From NCBI RefSeq assembly GCF_034190915.1, contig NW_026947492.1, positions 13,317,501 through 13,381,500 of the forward strand: a stretch of 64,000 bases of DNA, in the 5' to 3' direction. Source of the DNA: Cavia porcellus. Its lineage: Eukaryota; Chordata; Mammalia; Rodentia; Caviidae. How positions within the stretch are numbered: position 1 is the first letter of the stretch; each line of letters begins with the position of its first letter. A program made the translations under genes and the position numbers. Under the pieces are notes generated by a model, which was not told where the DNA came from, made no database searches, and worked only from the letters and a program-made list of their open reading frames with translations. Positions 54,859 through 64,000 of this stretch are shown in pieces.

Positions 54859-55620
54859 CTTTTTTTTCCATTTTATTTAAAAAAAAATGAAACCAAATAA
54901 AATAAAATAGAATGAAGTCAATCAAAACAAAACAGTGAAAGTGATACATGGCTTCAAAACAAGGTGATTGGAATTCAACAATGGCTATCATAATGCCTCC
55001 TGTTATCTTCAGGATAGCTGCCCACACCATTAGACATAATAAAATCAAACAAAACAGAACAAAATAAAGCCAATCAAAACAAAACAATGAAAGCAATACA
55101 GTACTTTAAAGTAAGATAATCAGAAATCAACAATGGCTACCATAATACATTTTGTTATCTTCAAAATAGCTGCCCATACCATTGGATATAATAAAATTAA
55201 ACTAAATAAAACTAAACCAAACAAAACAATGAAAATGATACAACACTTTAAAACAAGATAATAGGGAATTAATAATGGCTACCACCTTTAGAAGGAAATC
55301 CCCTATAGTTGCTATGTTGCATATTGCTATCCTCTAAATAGATGCTCAGATTACTGACTTGAAGCCTGAAAAGTCAATCAGATGACACAGGCCTTAAGTT
55401 GTGTTTTTACTTCACTAGCTATCATCTCAGCCTGCGTTTCTCAGAATCAGCCAGTTGCTTAAGGGAGGTGAGGGTCTCACCCCTTTTTGCTTCCCACCCC
55501 ACTCACCAGCTGGCTCACAGGAAGGGATTGGCCCAGCCCATGGCTGCTGCTGGCTCACAGGAAGGGATCAGCTTCTTGGTTCTCTTCCTGGGCCACATGG
55601 TTGTGCAGCTTGTTTTAAAG
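54859..55620 (-). mobile_element. L1-type retroposon 3' module (reverse)
   Basis: Poly-T (54860-54868) is followed by AT-rich units beginning CAATGGCTATCATAATGC (54979), CAATGGCTACCATAATAC (55131) and TAATGGCTACC (55273), 152 and 142 bp apart. A GATGCTCAGATT element and a GC-rich block with a duplicated GGCTCACAGGAAGGGAT (around 55513 and 55550) come next. The same layout is present at 2398-3010. Confidence 0.65.
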
Positions 55621-55639
55621 TGTGATGTTTGATGATTCT

Positions 55640-56165
55640 CTCTTAAATGGCAATGTTGAGACAACAGGTAACTGGCACAGAACCCCTCACCATCCTCTAT
55701 TTCTTTTCCATCTTTAGGTCTAATCTTGCTCCCTCCTTACAACTTACTGAGGAGTTCAGACACACTGCCCTAAAATGTGCTGCTCTGGCATATTGACTGT
55801 TTTGAGTGAAAGGGACTTAACAAAGCAACAGGTGCAAAAACCTTTATCTCCTTAAAAGCAGGCAATAAAATTCTTAAGTGAAGAATGCCTTCCCTTTACC
55901 TGAAGGAAAGTATCTGATCAGGAATGAAAGGTAGAGATGGAGGAGAATCTGCATATTCAAACCTTTTAGACTAAACTTCTTCACCCAGTTAACTAACCCA
56001 GCCCAAGTCCTGGTGCCTTGTCATATTTTAATAATTTACTCCTGCTTATCCAATTCAGTAAGTCTTTGGGCTTTCACTTCTTTACATAATGTACAACTTG
56101 TATTAAATAAATGTGCATTTTCCCCTATGGACCTGTCTTATGTCAGTTTAATTCTCAGGCCCAGC
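55640..56165 (+). mobile_element. ERV-type LTR
   Basis: TATTAAATAAATGTGCATTT (polyadenylation signal), TGGACCTGTCTTATGTCAGT, TTAATTCTCAGGCCCAGCCA and AAACACCCTGAGAGGG resemble the R/U5 end of class I or related ERV LTRs. No internal viral coding region is visible, so it is read as a solo LTR. The left boundary is uncertain. Confidence 0.45.
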
Positions 56166-56963
56166 CAAAACACCCTGAGAGGGAAAAGGTAAAGCTTGGC
56201 CTTCCTACATGAGCCATCAGTGAAGCTCAGTTTATTAAAGAATTCTTCATGTGTCAGATCATTAACACATAGACTAACAGTCTCAACCTAGACTTAACTG
56301 GAAGCCTGCATTCTAGCCAGATCCTAGGGTGATTCAAACACACAATAGAGTTTAAGAAATGCTTCATTACAGTCCTGGTATTGCTGGGAAGACTGGCAAC
56401 TTGCCCTATAATGTAATTATGCTATATAAACATTTTATAGTAACTTTTGCAAAATATGAGAGTTTGCCAAAAGGTATATTCTTTGTGCCAAATACACTTG
56501 TAGTTTACCTTTTAATGTAGCTGTTTTTCTCGACAACAATATTTGTCTACCTAATTAAGTTGTGGTCAACAGCTATGTCTCTTTGATTCCTTCCTCTTGA
56601 GCACCTATGGGCAAAAGGACAGACAAACAGACTTTCCTTTAGTAGTTGGCTGTCTAGCAAGAGGATAAGGTTCCATAAGAACTATGACTCAGAATTTCAA
56701 GCCTTGTTCTACTTCTTGTGAAGGTGTCTTTCTTTGAACATGTTTCTTGATGCTACTGAGCCTCAGATTTCCTATCTAAAAAACTGAGAGAATGCCTAAA
56801 TTGCAAGTTTGGCATCAGAATTGGAGATAATGAGTATAAAGTGCTGGGAGAGGTATAGTCACCCTGGCTCTGCTGCAGTGGTGGCTGTTATGGTATATAG
56901 TGATAATAATAATAACAATAACAATAGCAGAAGGTGGCATAAGAAGGTTAAACTTACTCTAAT

Positions 56964-57062
56964 TTTTTTTTGTCTTTTTCGTTTTTTATCGGTACCAGGG
57001 ATCGAACTCATGACCGCCTGCTTGCAAGGCAGGTGCTTATGCCGCTGAGCTAAATCCCCAGC
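56964..57062 (-). mobile_element. tRNA-Ala-like SINE (reverse) with TSD
   Basis: Target-site duplication AACTTACTCTAAT (56951-56963) and AACTTACTTTAAT (57063-57075). On the minus strand the body reads GCTGGGGATTTAGCTCAGCG, GCATAAGCACCTGCCTTGCA and GAGTTCGATCCCTGGTACCG, with an A-rich tail. It is one of the best preserved copies and probably young. Confidence 0.95.
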
Positions 57063-58778
57063 AACTTACTTTAATGTTGCCAAAACCAAAGTAGTTGCAT
57101 TTAATTGGGAGATGGGAAGAGCCTTGTAGAACAACTGGTGCTGGAAGTGACAACCGAGCTTTAAACCGGAAGAAATTGTGGAGAGAGTATGTTGTAGGTG
57201 ATAGAAATTAAATAAGTACATTCATTTCCCGAGAAAAGATTGTATAAGGCAAGAAATCATATGACTTTTTTCTTGCTGTTTTGTGAATTTATAGCAAGGA
57301 ATATTCTTTTAAAAGAAAAGCAATTAGATCACTTTAAAAAAGTTTACCTGTTTTATACAATTTACAAGTTGATTTTACTGTAAAGACTAAGATGACGGGA
57401 AGTAAGATCTCCCAGAAAATGTGGGCCATATGTTACCTCACACTGTGGTTGTACATGCAGATTCAGCCGTTGGCTGCCTGCTGCCCAGACTGAGCAGGTT
57501 GAGCTCAGGACAGAGCCCTGCTTCAGCATGAATGCTTCTGCCTCCACCACTCAAGAATGCACAAAGCATTTGCCAGGTCAGGAATGCCTGGCCATGACAG
57601 CACCATTTGCAAAGTAAAGAGTCTATTTATGAAGATAATGGCAATATCCAGGCCAAGCCCACCGTGGGAGAACCTTGCCTCCTAATTAGCTAGAGCAGTG
57701 CATTTTAATGAGGACGCCTTAGTAGACTGTTGGCTCCTGCCTTGACTGCCAACGAATCTGGGGCAGAGTGAGTGTTGGCAGAGAGAATGCCAAGCAGGTG
57801 AGGAGAACAAAACAGACAAAATGCGTTCATCTCTTGGAAACTTTACACCTTAGAATTATCTCATTTCCTCATTATCCTGGCTGTTTCTCTAGGAGCAAAT
57901 GGCTCTTTGAAGAAGCAGTGAGTCTTGTGTAAACTAGCCACTCTAAAACTACTGATGCTAGGAGGAGCAGGGGACTAGTGGGGGACAGAGGCTCACAAAT
58001 GTTTTTTGATTCCATTTGAAAGGCAATTAAATCATTGCTGAGAGACCTAAGGAGAAACGGAATCCTTTGCATTTCTCTGAAGGAGAAAGAAGGAATGGGC
58101 CATGCCCCTGCCTCTGTGAATCCTATGGAAATGATCTGACAGTGAAGGTTATTAAGGAGGAATTTCAAAATCTGTTGCTGAATGTTGATGGGACTACTGC
58201 TGATGGGTGCCATGAAGACATTAGAATGCCTCATTGTGTATGCTGTTTCCAGATACGGGCACCAGAGAATGATCGTCCTACTGAAAAGAGTGAATGGTCA
58301 TTCACAGGTGGTGATGGTTGCTCAAGATGGATAAAAGAAGGGTGAGAATGCCTTAATGTTTTGGTGACTTCACATCTTGGGTCCATGCCGTGTACACCCC
58401 CCCCCATACCAAAAGAATATGCAACTCAAAAGGTTGAAGCCTAGATAGTTGTCTTTAGTGCAATCAGACAAGTATTAGACAATCAGAGAATCAGACAATC
58501 AGAAAAGTATTAGAAGTATTAGAAGATGGAGATTCTGGGGGGAAATAGGTGAGACTCTCAAAACTACAGTCATTGAGTTTTGTAATGGATGCAAGCAAGA
58601 TAAATCATAGAATCTCTAAAAGGATTTTTGTGGGTAACTTAAAGAGAAAGATGAGATCTTTAGGAATAGACACAAGGTCATCATAAAAAGCAGCAGACAT
58701 GGTAGAGACTGCTGATTACTCTCCAGTGCCTATGTTTTTACTTTTTCATAGTGATACAAATTTTAGTAGAACTAAAAA
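57063..58778. other. Unique-looking sequence, no gene recognised
   Basis: About 1.7 kb with no recognised repeat. Overlapping frames at 57872-58234 (minus, 120 codons) and 58067-58345 (plus, 92 codons) have no known domain. A cluster of NFI half-sites lies at 57730-57794. Confidence 0.45.
57640..57800. promoter_or_regulatory. Candidate regulatory block with NFI half-sites
   Basis: Within 65 bp there are TTGGC (57730), GCCAA (57748), TTGGC (57775) and GCCAA (57789), arranged as two convergent pairs. They are preceded by CTCCTAATTAGCTAGAGCAG and TTTTAATGAGG. It is non-repetitive. Function is inference from motifs only. Confidence 0.2.
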
Positions 58779-58779
58779 A

Positions 58780-58970
58780 CATTATACTAGTTTCTTATTG
58801 CTGCTTAAGTCAACACAGATTTTACAGTTCTGGATGCCAGAAGCCTAAAATGGACCTGTGGGATACACTTCTTCTGAAGACTAGAGGACAATGTGCTGTT
58901 GCATTTTGAGGCTTTCAGAGGCCGCATGAACTCTGGGATGTGGCTTGGCATGAAGGCCCTGTCTTTAGTA
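58780..58970 (-). mobile_element. MLT1-type LTR fragment (reverse)
   Basis: CTAGTTTCTTATTGCTGCTT, ACACAGATTTTACAGTTCTG, GATGCCAGAAGCCTAAAATG and TGAGGCTTTCAGAGGCCGCA are the reverse complement of the MLT1 LTR 3' half. A purine-rich tract interrupts or ends it. Confidence 0.65.
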
Positions 58971-58974
58971 TTGA

Positions 58975-59075
58975 AGTAAAAAAGAAAGAAAGATGGAAGG
59001 AAATAAAGGAGGGAGGGAGGGGAGCAGGAGGGAGAGGAGGAAGAAAGAAAGAGAGACAAAGAAAGAAATGTGCAA
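58975..59075 (+). repeat. GA-rich low-complexity tract
   Basis: AAAGAAAGAAAGATGGAAGG and GGGAGGGAGGGGAGCAGGAG style purine run. Charged or Leu/Ser-rich frames over it are artefacts. Confidence 0.95.
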
Positions 59076-59564
59076 ATTTGTCTGATAACCAGCAATCACA
59101 GAGGTCTCCTCCAGAACCACACAAAACCATCCTCTACAAGGACACCTGCCCAGCAACTGTCTGTTTGATTTTGGACAGACTCCACCATTATTATTGATCT
59201 TTGTAACCAAGGATCATTGTTGCAAAATATCTTATGTAATTCTCCTCATTGTGCCTTTGAAAACCTTTTCTTGCCTCAAGCTTCTTGAGTATACACAGAG
59301 TTTGTAAGTATATTCCCACTGCAATTCTGCTCCCAAATAAACATATTCATATTTGGGGAAATCTCTCTCTGTCATCTATGTTGATAAAGCAAAGTGAAAC
59401 GTTCTCCTTCTGATATGCCTTTAAAAGAAATTGCATGTTATTGGCTGAAAAGTGAACCAGTGAACCTTTGGGGACCTGGCAGAGGAGGCCAGTAGCTGGG
59501 TGTTGTTTAACAACGTGGATCAAAAGCAGCATAAAAACATTTTACATGAAGTACATGGTTTAAG

Positions 59565-60612
59565 TTATGCAGATAATCCTTAATTTCCTATTAACTTAAA
59601 CTGAAGCCCTGTATTACTTACATTGTCTTACTATGACTGATCTTATTTGAATCTGGTTTGTTAGATTGCTGTTTTGTCTTGACTGATTTTATTCAAATTT
59701 GGTATGCTTGATAGTATCACATCTAAGAGTAGAGGCAACTACTCTGAAGATAACAAGATGCAATAAGATATTCATTTTGGTTTGATTGTTAGCTGCTTTT
59801 GAAGTCCTACAATGTTTCCAATGTTGTGTTTTTATTAATATTGCTATGTATATTGCTACATAGTGCTACATTCAATTATACTATGCCTAATGATATAGAC
59901 AATTCTATTGAAAATAACAAGAGACATCATAGTAACTACTGTAGATCATCTAGTATTGTGGTTTTATATGTCTTTTTCATTTCATGTTTTTATAGGAATT
60001 TGTTTTATTGTCTTGTTTTGATCTATTTTTCCCTATAATACAGAAAGGATACATACACATGTAGAGATTCATGCATGTGTAGAACTTCTAAACAGTTTAT
60101 GAGAATGGATTAGATTATATAATGTACGATGTAATGAACAGATACTCTGAAGAAGAAGAGACACTAAGATACCCAGTGCTAATTCTGTAGCATTATGATA
60201 TAAAATCTAGCAATACTATTATTCTCTGTTCAGAGTGACATTAGTCTATTTTCTTTTGTTTAATTTCAACATACATAGAGATATGGACAGCTATTTCAAA
60301 GAGAATGAGAGACAGTATGGCAGCCATTGTTGACTCCCCTATTGTCTGTTCTCAAAGACCTAAAATGCCTTCATCATTCCGTTCTGATCAGTTTAGTACT
60401 ATTTTGTTCAGTATGTATTCACTGTGTGTGAAGATGTGGAAAACTGTTTGGAAGAAAACAAGAGACAATATGATTAGACAGTGAAGATCTCCAGGGGTCT
60501 TGCTTTGAAATCTGTGTTTCTTAAATTGTTTTCTTATGTTTAGCTCTGCTTTGTTATCTTCAATTTTACCCTCTTTAAAATAAAAAAAAATTTAAAAAAC
60601 ATTATGCAGATA
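59565..60612 (+). mobile_element. L1 insertion made only of 3'-UTR units
   Basis: TTATGCAGATA at 59565-59575 and 60602-60612 is an 11-bp target-site duplication. Between them lie only AT-rich 3'-UTR units. Cores are at 59733 (GGCAACTACTCTGAAGATAA), 59898 (GACAATTCTATTGAAAATAA), 60137 (GAACAGATACTCTGAAGAAG), 60287 (GACAGCTATTTCAAAGAG) and 60439 (GAAAACTGTTTGGAAGAA). A tail TTTAAAATAAAAAAAAATTT follows. No ORF2 sequence is present. Confidence 0.85.
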
Positions 60613-61194
60613 GAACTGTATCCTAGTACTTAATACACTTCTCAGATAGATTAAGGGACCATAACTGACAGAGCACATGGGGAATTCAACCATGTTTATC
60701 AGGTCCCTTACATCTGTGTGCTCAAGATGGAAAATGTGGATTAAAGCCAAGAAAAACTAGGTGGTTTGTAACTTCTTGAGTGACCATAAGGGTTCAGACT
60801 AGCAATTGACTGATATTAACATCTCTGGAGCACTTTTAGTGTTATGGCCCTGTTACAGCTCATGCTCTGGACTAGTCAATCCACAGCTGAAATGTTTAAT
60901 TTTCTTCCATGTACTTCACTTGAAGAGGGTTATAGACATGGGGAAGGATGTCAGGGGTAACGGTGAAACTATAGAAACTTGAAGCCACATCACCTGAGTA
61001 TGCGAAGAAGTACCACTGATGATGCTACAAGGACCTTCAGATATTCATGGGACATTTATCAGGTATAAATCACAGTGCTAAGTTACATGGGGTAGAAAAT
61101 ATGAGGATGCTTTTCCTTTGCCCTCATGTATCTAAGGGAAAGAAGGCATTTATACAGCTATGAATTTATCTAAATTTACATAAACATGTAGCCA
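60613..61194. other. Unassigned non-coding sequence
   Basis: No gene or clear repeat was recognised in this stretch. Confidence 0.4.
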
Positions 61195-61560
61195 TTAGTC
61201 AGATTTTCATTGCTATAACCAGATGCCCAAGAAAATTAACCTAAAGAAGAATTCACTGGGGCTTATGGTTTCAGAAGTTTTAGTCCATGGTAAGCTGACT
61301 CCAAGACAAGAACATCATATCGGAAGGCATGGCAAAGAAAAGCTGCTGATTTCATGGTGGCTAGGAAGCAGAAGGAAAGGGAAGAGCCCAAGAGGAAGGG
61401 GCCAGGGACAAGACATAACCCCCAAAGCTTTACCCCCTTGACTGACCCAGATACAACCAGAACTATTCTTCACCCCTAGGCATCCCTCATACCAATCATG
61501 TTGACAATCAAGATTATTCATCACTATACACAGGGTAATACTTAGCTTACAAAGTGGCCC
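61195..61560 (-). mobile_element. MaLR-type LTR (reverse)
   Basis: TTTTCATTGCTATAACCAGA, AGAATTCACTGGGGCTTATG, GTTTCAGAAGTTTTAGTCCA, GGCATGGCAAAGAAAAGCTG and TTCATGGTGGCTAGGAAGCA are the reverse complement of a MaLR-like LTR, sharing layout with 34630 and 61795. Confidence 0.65.
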
Positions 61561-61580
61561 ATTAAAAACCTGTTTGTGAG

Positions 61581-61702
61581 ACATCCTGTTTGTGGTGGCG
61601 GCAGGCCTGTAACCCCGTCACTGGCAAGGCTGACGCAAAAGGATCATGAGTTTGAGCCTAGGCTGGGCCACATACTGAGACTGCCTAAAAAAAAAAAAAA
61701 AA
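61581..61702 (+). mobile_element. B1-like 7SL SINE
   Basis: TGGTGGCGGCAGGCCTGTAA, CAAGGCTGACGCAAAAGGAT, CATGAGTTTGAGCCTAGGCT and GGGCCACATACTGAGACTGC, followed by A17. A single monomer. Confidence 0.85.
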
Positions 61703-61794
61703 GAACAGATAAAAAGAATCTATTTGTGGAGGTTTTATTTTCTTTATGTCTTTTGTCCTAGAAAAAACATTTGGCCAATTTAGGTTAGTCAGCT

Positions 61795-62210
61795 TGCCAC
61801 TATTACAACCAATAGATAATTGATTTATAAAAAAAAAAAAAAAGATTTCTTTTAGCTCACTGATTTAGAGGTTTCAGTTAGCAATCTATATCAGCCTCAT
61901 TGCTTTGGGTCAACTGTGAGGCAGGCATCATGTTAGGTGGTTTGCACGGAGGAGCAAAACTACTTACAACATGGCCATGAAGCTAAAACAAACAAAAGAG
62001 GAGAACAAGGAGGAGAGGAAGAAGGGAAAGGAAGGCAGGCAGGAAGGAGCTGGAGTCTCATGGTTCTCATCAAGAGCACATCCCTCAGTGACCTGAAGAT
62101 CTCCCACCAGGCCTCACCTCCCAACGCTCCATCACCTCCAAATAGTGCCACCCTGGGAAGCAGCTCCATGGACTTTTGGAAGACACTTACGGTCTAAACT
62201 GTGACACTAA
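61795..62210 (-). mobile_element. MaLR-type LTR (reverse)
   Basis: TTTCTTTTAGCTCACTGATT, AGGTTTCAGTTAGCAATCTA, CTCAGTGACCTGAAGATCTC, CAACGCTCCATCACCTCCAA and GGACTTTTGGAAGACACTTA match the reverse LTR at 34630-35000. An A15 run is at 61830-61844. Confidence 0.65.
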
Positions 62211-64000
62211 CCTTTGGGGACAGTGATTCATCAGATAAGGCTGGAACATTATTAGTTCAAAAACTGAGAGCTTTTGAGAATGAGATCAATAAAGAGCAAG
62301 GGCAGGAAACTGAGGAAGAGATAAGGAGAGGAGGCCCTAAGACCTGAGAATTGGGGGGATTGAGGGCTGCTCGAAAGACAGGTTCTAATTTGTACACCAG
62401 TGTGTTTTAGGATAAATACCAATTAAAGATGATCAAAAAGTACTTTACGGGTAGAGAGGACATGGACCCCTTGGCTTCCAGCTCCTGGAGGTTTTCACTT
62501 GCGCAGCTGATGGGTCCCTGAGGACAACTGACAAAATGAAACATGGATTCTGATTGGCAGGGACTGCTCCAAGACCCCTGCTAGAAACCTGGGCTGTCTG
62601 CAGATTGCTCAGAAGCTCAAGAGCACCAAAAAGAATTGGGGCAAAGGATCATTTCTTCATAAAAGTGAATTTCCAGTGGTCTTGACATTTTTCTGTCTCC
62701 ACAGTTTGTACTCAGTCCTACTGCGCTCCACAAACACGGCCTCACAGCTCCCACTGAGTGCACACTTGCTGTGTTTCTGGAGCTTCACTTACAGCATGTT
62801 AGGTGGGCAGTGTGCCTGTTTCAGCAAAAGGGAAACTGCAGCTCAGCCCTCCAGAGTGAGGTGAGAGTGTCGTTTGGGTTAAGACTGGAAGCTGAGACGT
62901 CCACCCAGCTTTGCCTGGTTCCCAAACGTGTTCTTTCCTGAGTTTCATGCTAATAAGGGCAAAAGGAAGAGGCCATTGTCCATATAGTCATTTTAACCCC
63001 TTCCACCACATCATAGGGTGATTGATAGCCAGGAGATGTTTTAAGTCAGACTCTTGGCCTGCTCTGGCCTCTTACAGGCACAGAGAGCACTACAAAGATC
63101 CCAGGGTTGCATGTTTGCCTCTTGTGTCTGGCACTTTCTGTGCCTCTCCCCACTACACACGCGCATACAAACTCTAGTAATTTTGCTTTGATCAAAGAGG
63201 AGCTCCTCTGATGGATGATTACTCACTTCTTCCAACCTGCTGTCTTTCTTCTCAGGAAATAGAGGACAGGTATGCTGTGCTGTAAACACCCCACTCTTCT
63301 GCTTGGCACATGGAATACCTGCACACCTGCATAAGGCAGAAGAGGAGTAAAACAGTTTCAGGTCTTATGCAAACCCATAAAATCTTTCTCCAAATGCAGG
63401 GTTGGGCTAATATTCAACCCACAGTTTTGCACACACTAAAGAAGCCAAATAAATATTTTCTGAATAAATGACTATTAAAAGGCACTGATAACATGTGGAA
63501 CAAACCAAAAAATAAGTCTAGGATTTTGTGCAAACTGAGTCAAAATCCAACGCACCAAAATAGGATACAGTCACCAATAGAAATGGTTCTTTAGCTACCG
63601 CATCATTGCAATGTTGATACAATTCTAATTTTTCTCCTGACCTCAGTTTACCCGGGTGCCTAAGAAAGTTTCAGTTAGGTGACCATTATGACTTCTATCA
63701 TCTGAGCTGTATTTATTTTTAGAAGAAACAAATGACAGTACACTTTCTCACTGAAAAATCCTTCTTCCATCACCAAACAGCTTAGAGAATTAAATCTGAA
63801 TTTATCATTCAAATTCCTAATTTTTTAAAACAAAAGTAAAGCAGTAGACACGATCCTTTCAAAAGCAAGAACAAAATGAAGTCGTTTCATAAAATGAGAC
63901 CCTTTTTCTGAGTGACACGTTAATAATGGAATCAGAGTGCTGAGTAAATTGCATTTGCTTTGTTGCTTCATGACAATGGGACACCAAAGTGGTGATTAAA
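62211..64000. other. Unique-looking sequence, no gene recognised
   Basis: About 1.8 kb with no recognised exon. AAATAAATATTTTCTGAATA at about 63447 resembles an L2/MIR tail but is too short to call. Frames are under 90 codons. Confidence 0.45.

Noticed and set aside
54979..55300. CRISPR-like array of regular repeats
   Set aside because: Units are about 150 bp, diverged, AT-rich and part of an L1 3' module, with no spacer structure in a mammalian genome.
55640..56165. Endogenous retrovirus with internal genes
   Set aside because: Only LTR-like sequence is visible. No gag, pro, pol or env reading frames occur on either side.

Overview
This is mammalian nuclear DNA: AT-rich, without operons or dense ORFs, and filled with LINE-1 (L1) elements, tRNA-derived and 7SL-derived SINEs, MaLR-type LTRs, MIR/L2 fossils and DNA-transposon fossils. 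The SINEs point to a rodent outside the mouse/rat group. ID-like tRNA-derived units occur alone and joined to a B1-like monomer (42535-42725), and a separate tRNA-Ala-like SINE (A box TAGCTCAGCGG, B box GTTCGATCC) has several recent copies. A squirrel-related or beaver-clade rodent fits, but the species cannot be fixed from sequence alone. I recognise no protein-coding exon, functional tRNA/rRNA gene or CRISPR array. The window reads as intergenic or deep intronic DNA.

Layout. 1-8.4 kb: old MaLR LTR, L2 split by an L1, a hAT-like fossil, L1 3' ends, an LTR-like repeat and SINEs. 8.4-14.1 kb: long minus-strand L1 (element A) carrying three later SINE insertions. 14.1-15.5 kb: unassigned segment with an exact 60-bp tandem repeat. 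15.6-16.8 kb: two MaLR LTRs. 18.97-20.6 kb: plus-strand L1 ORF2 fragment (element B). 20.64-21.06 kb: non-repetitive block rich in TAAT/ATTA motifs, a candidate conserved regulatory element. 21.9-34 kb: mostly unique sequence with Tigger, L2, MIR, MER5-like, SINE and L1 3'-end fragments and a 225-bp AAG-rich tract. 34.6-42.9 kb: MaLR LTRs, old L1 pieces, a Tigger-like fossil, (CA)n, a 7SL SINE and a B1-ID dimer.

43.0-49.0 kb: an almost full-length minus-strand L1 (element C), bounded by a 15-16 bp target-site duplication, with a 5' UTR containing tandem GC-rich monomers. 49.2-51 kb: second copy of the LTR-like repeat and an old L1 tail. 51.02-54.05 kb: plus-strand L1 (element D) with complete 5' UTR, nearly open ORF1, about 3.4 kb of ORF2 missing, and a complete 3' UTR, bounded by target-site duplications. 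54.9-64 kb: L1-type 3' modules, an LTR, one tRNA-Ala-like SINE, MaLR LTRs, and a 1-kb insertion made only of L1 3'-UTR tandem units.

The most interesting signal is L1 architecture. Three L1s have three different 5' ends, one of them made of tandem monomers, and the 3' UTRs share a roughly 150-bp tandemly repeated module. That module also occurs by itself in several truncated insertions. No intact retrotransposition-competent element is present: every ORF2 is broken or deleted.
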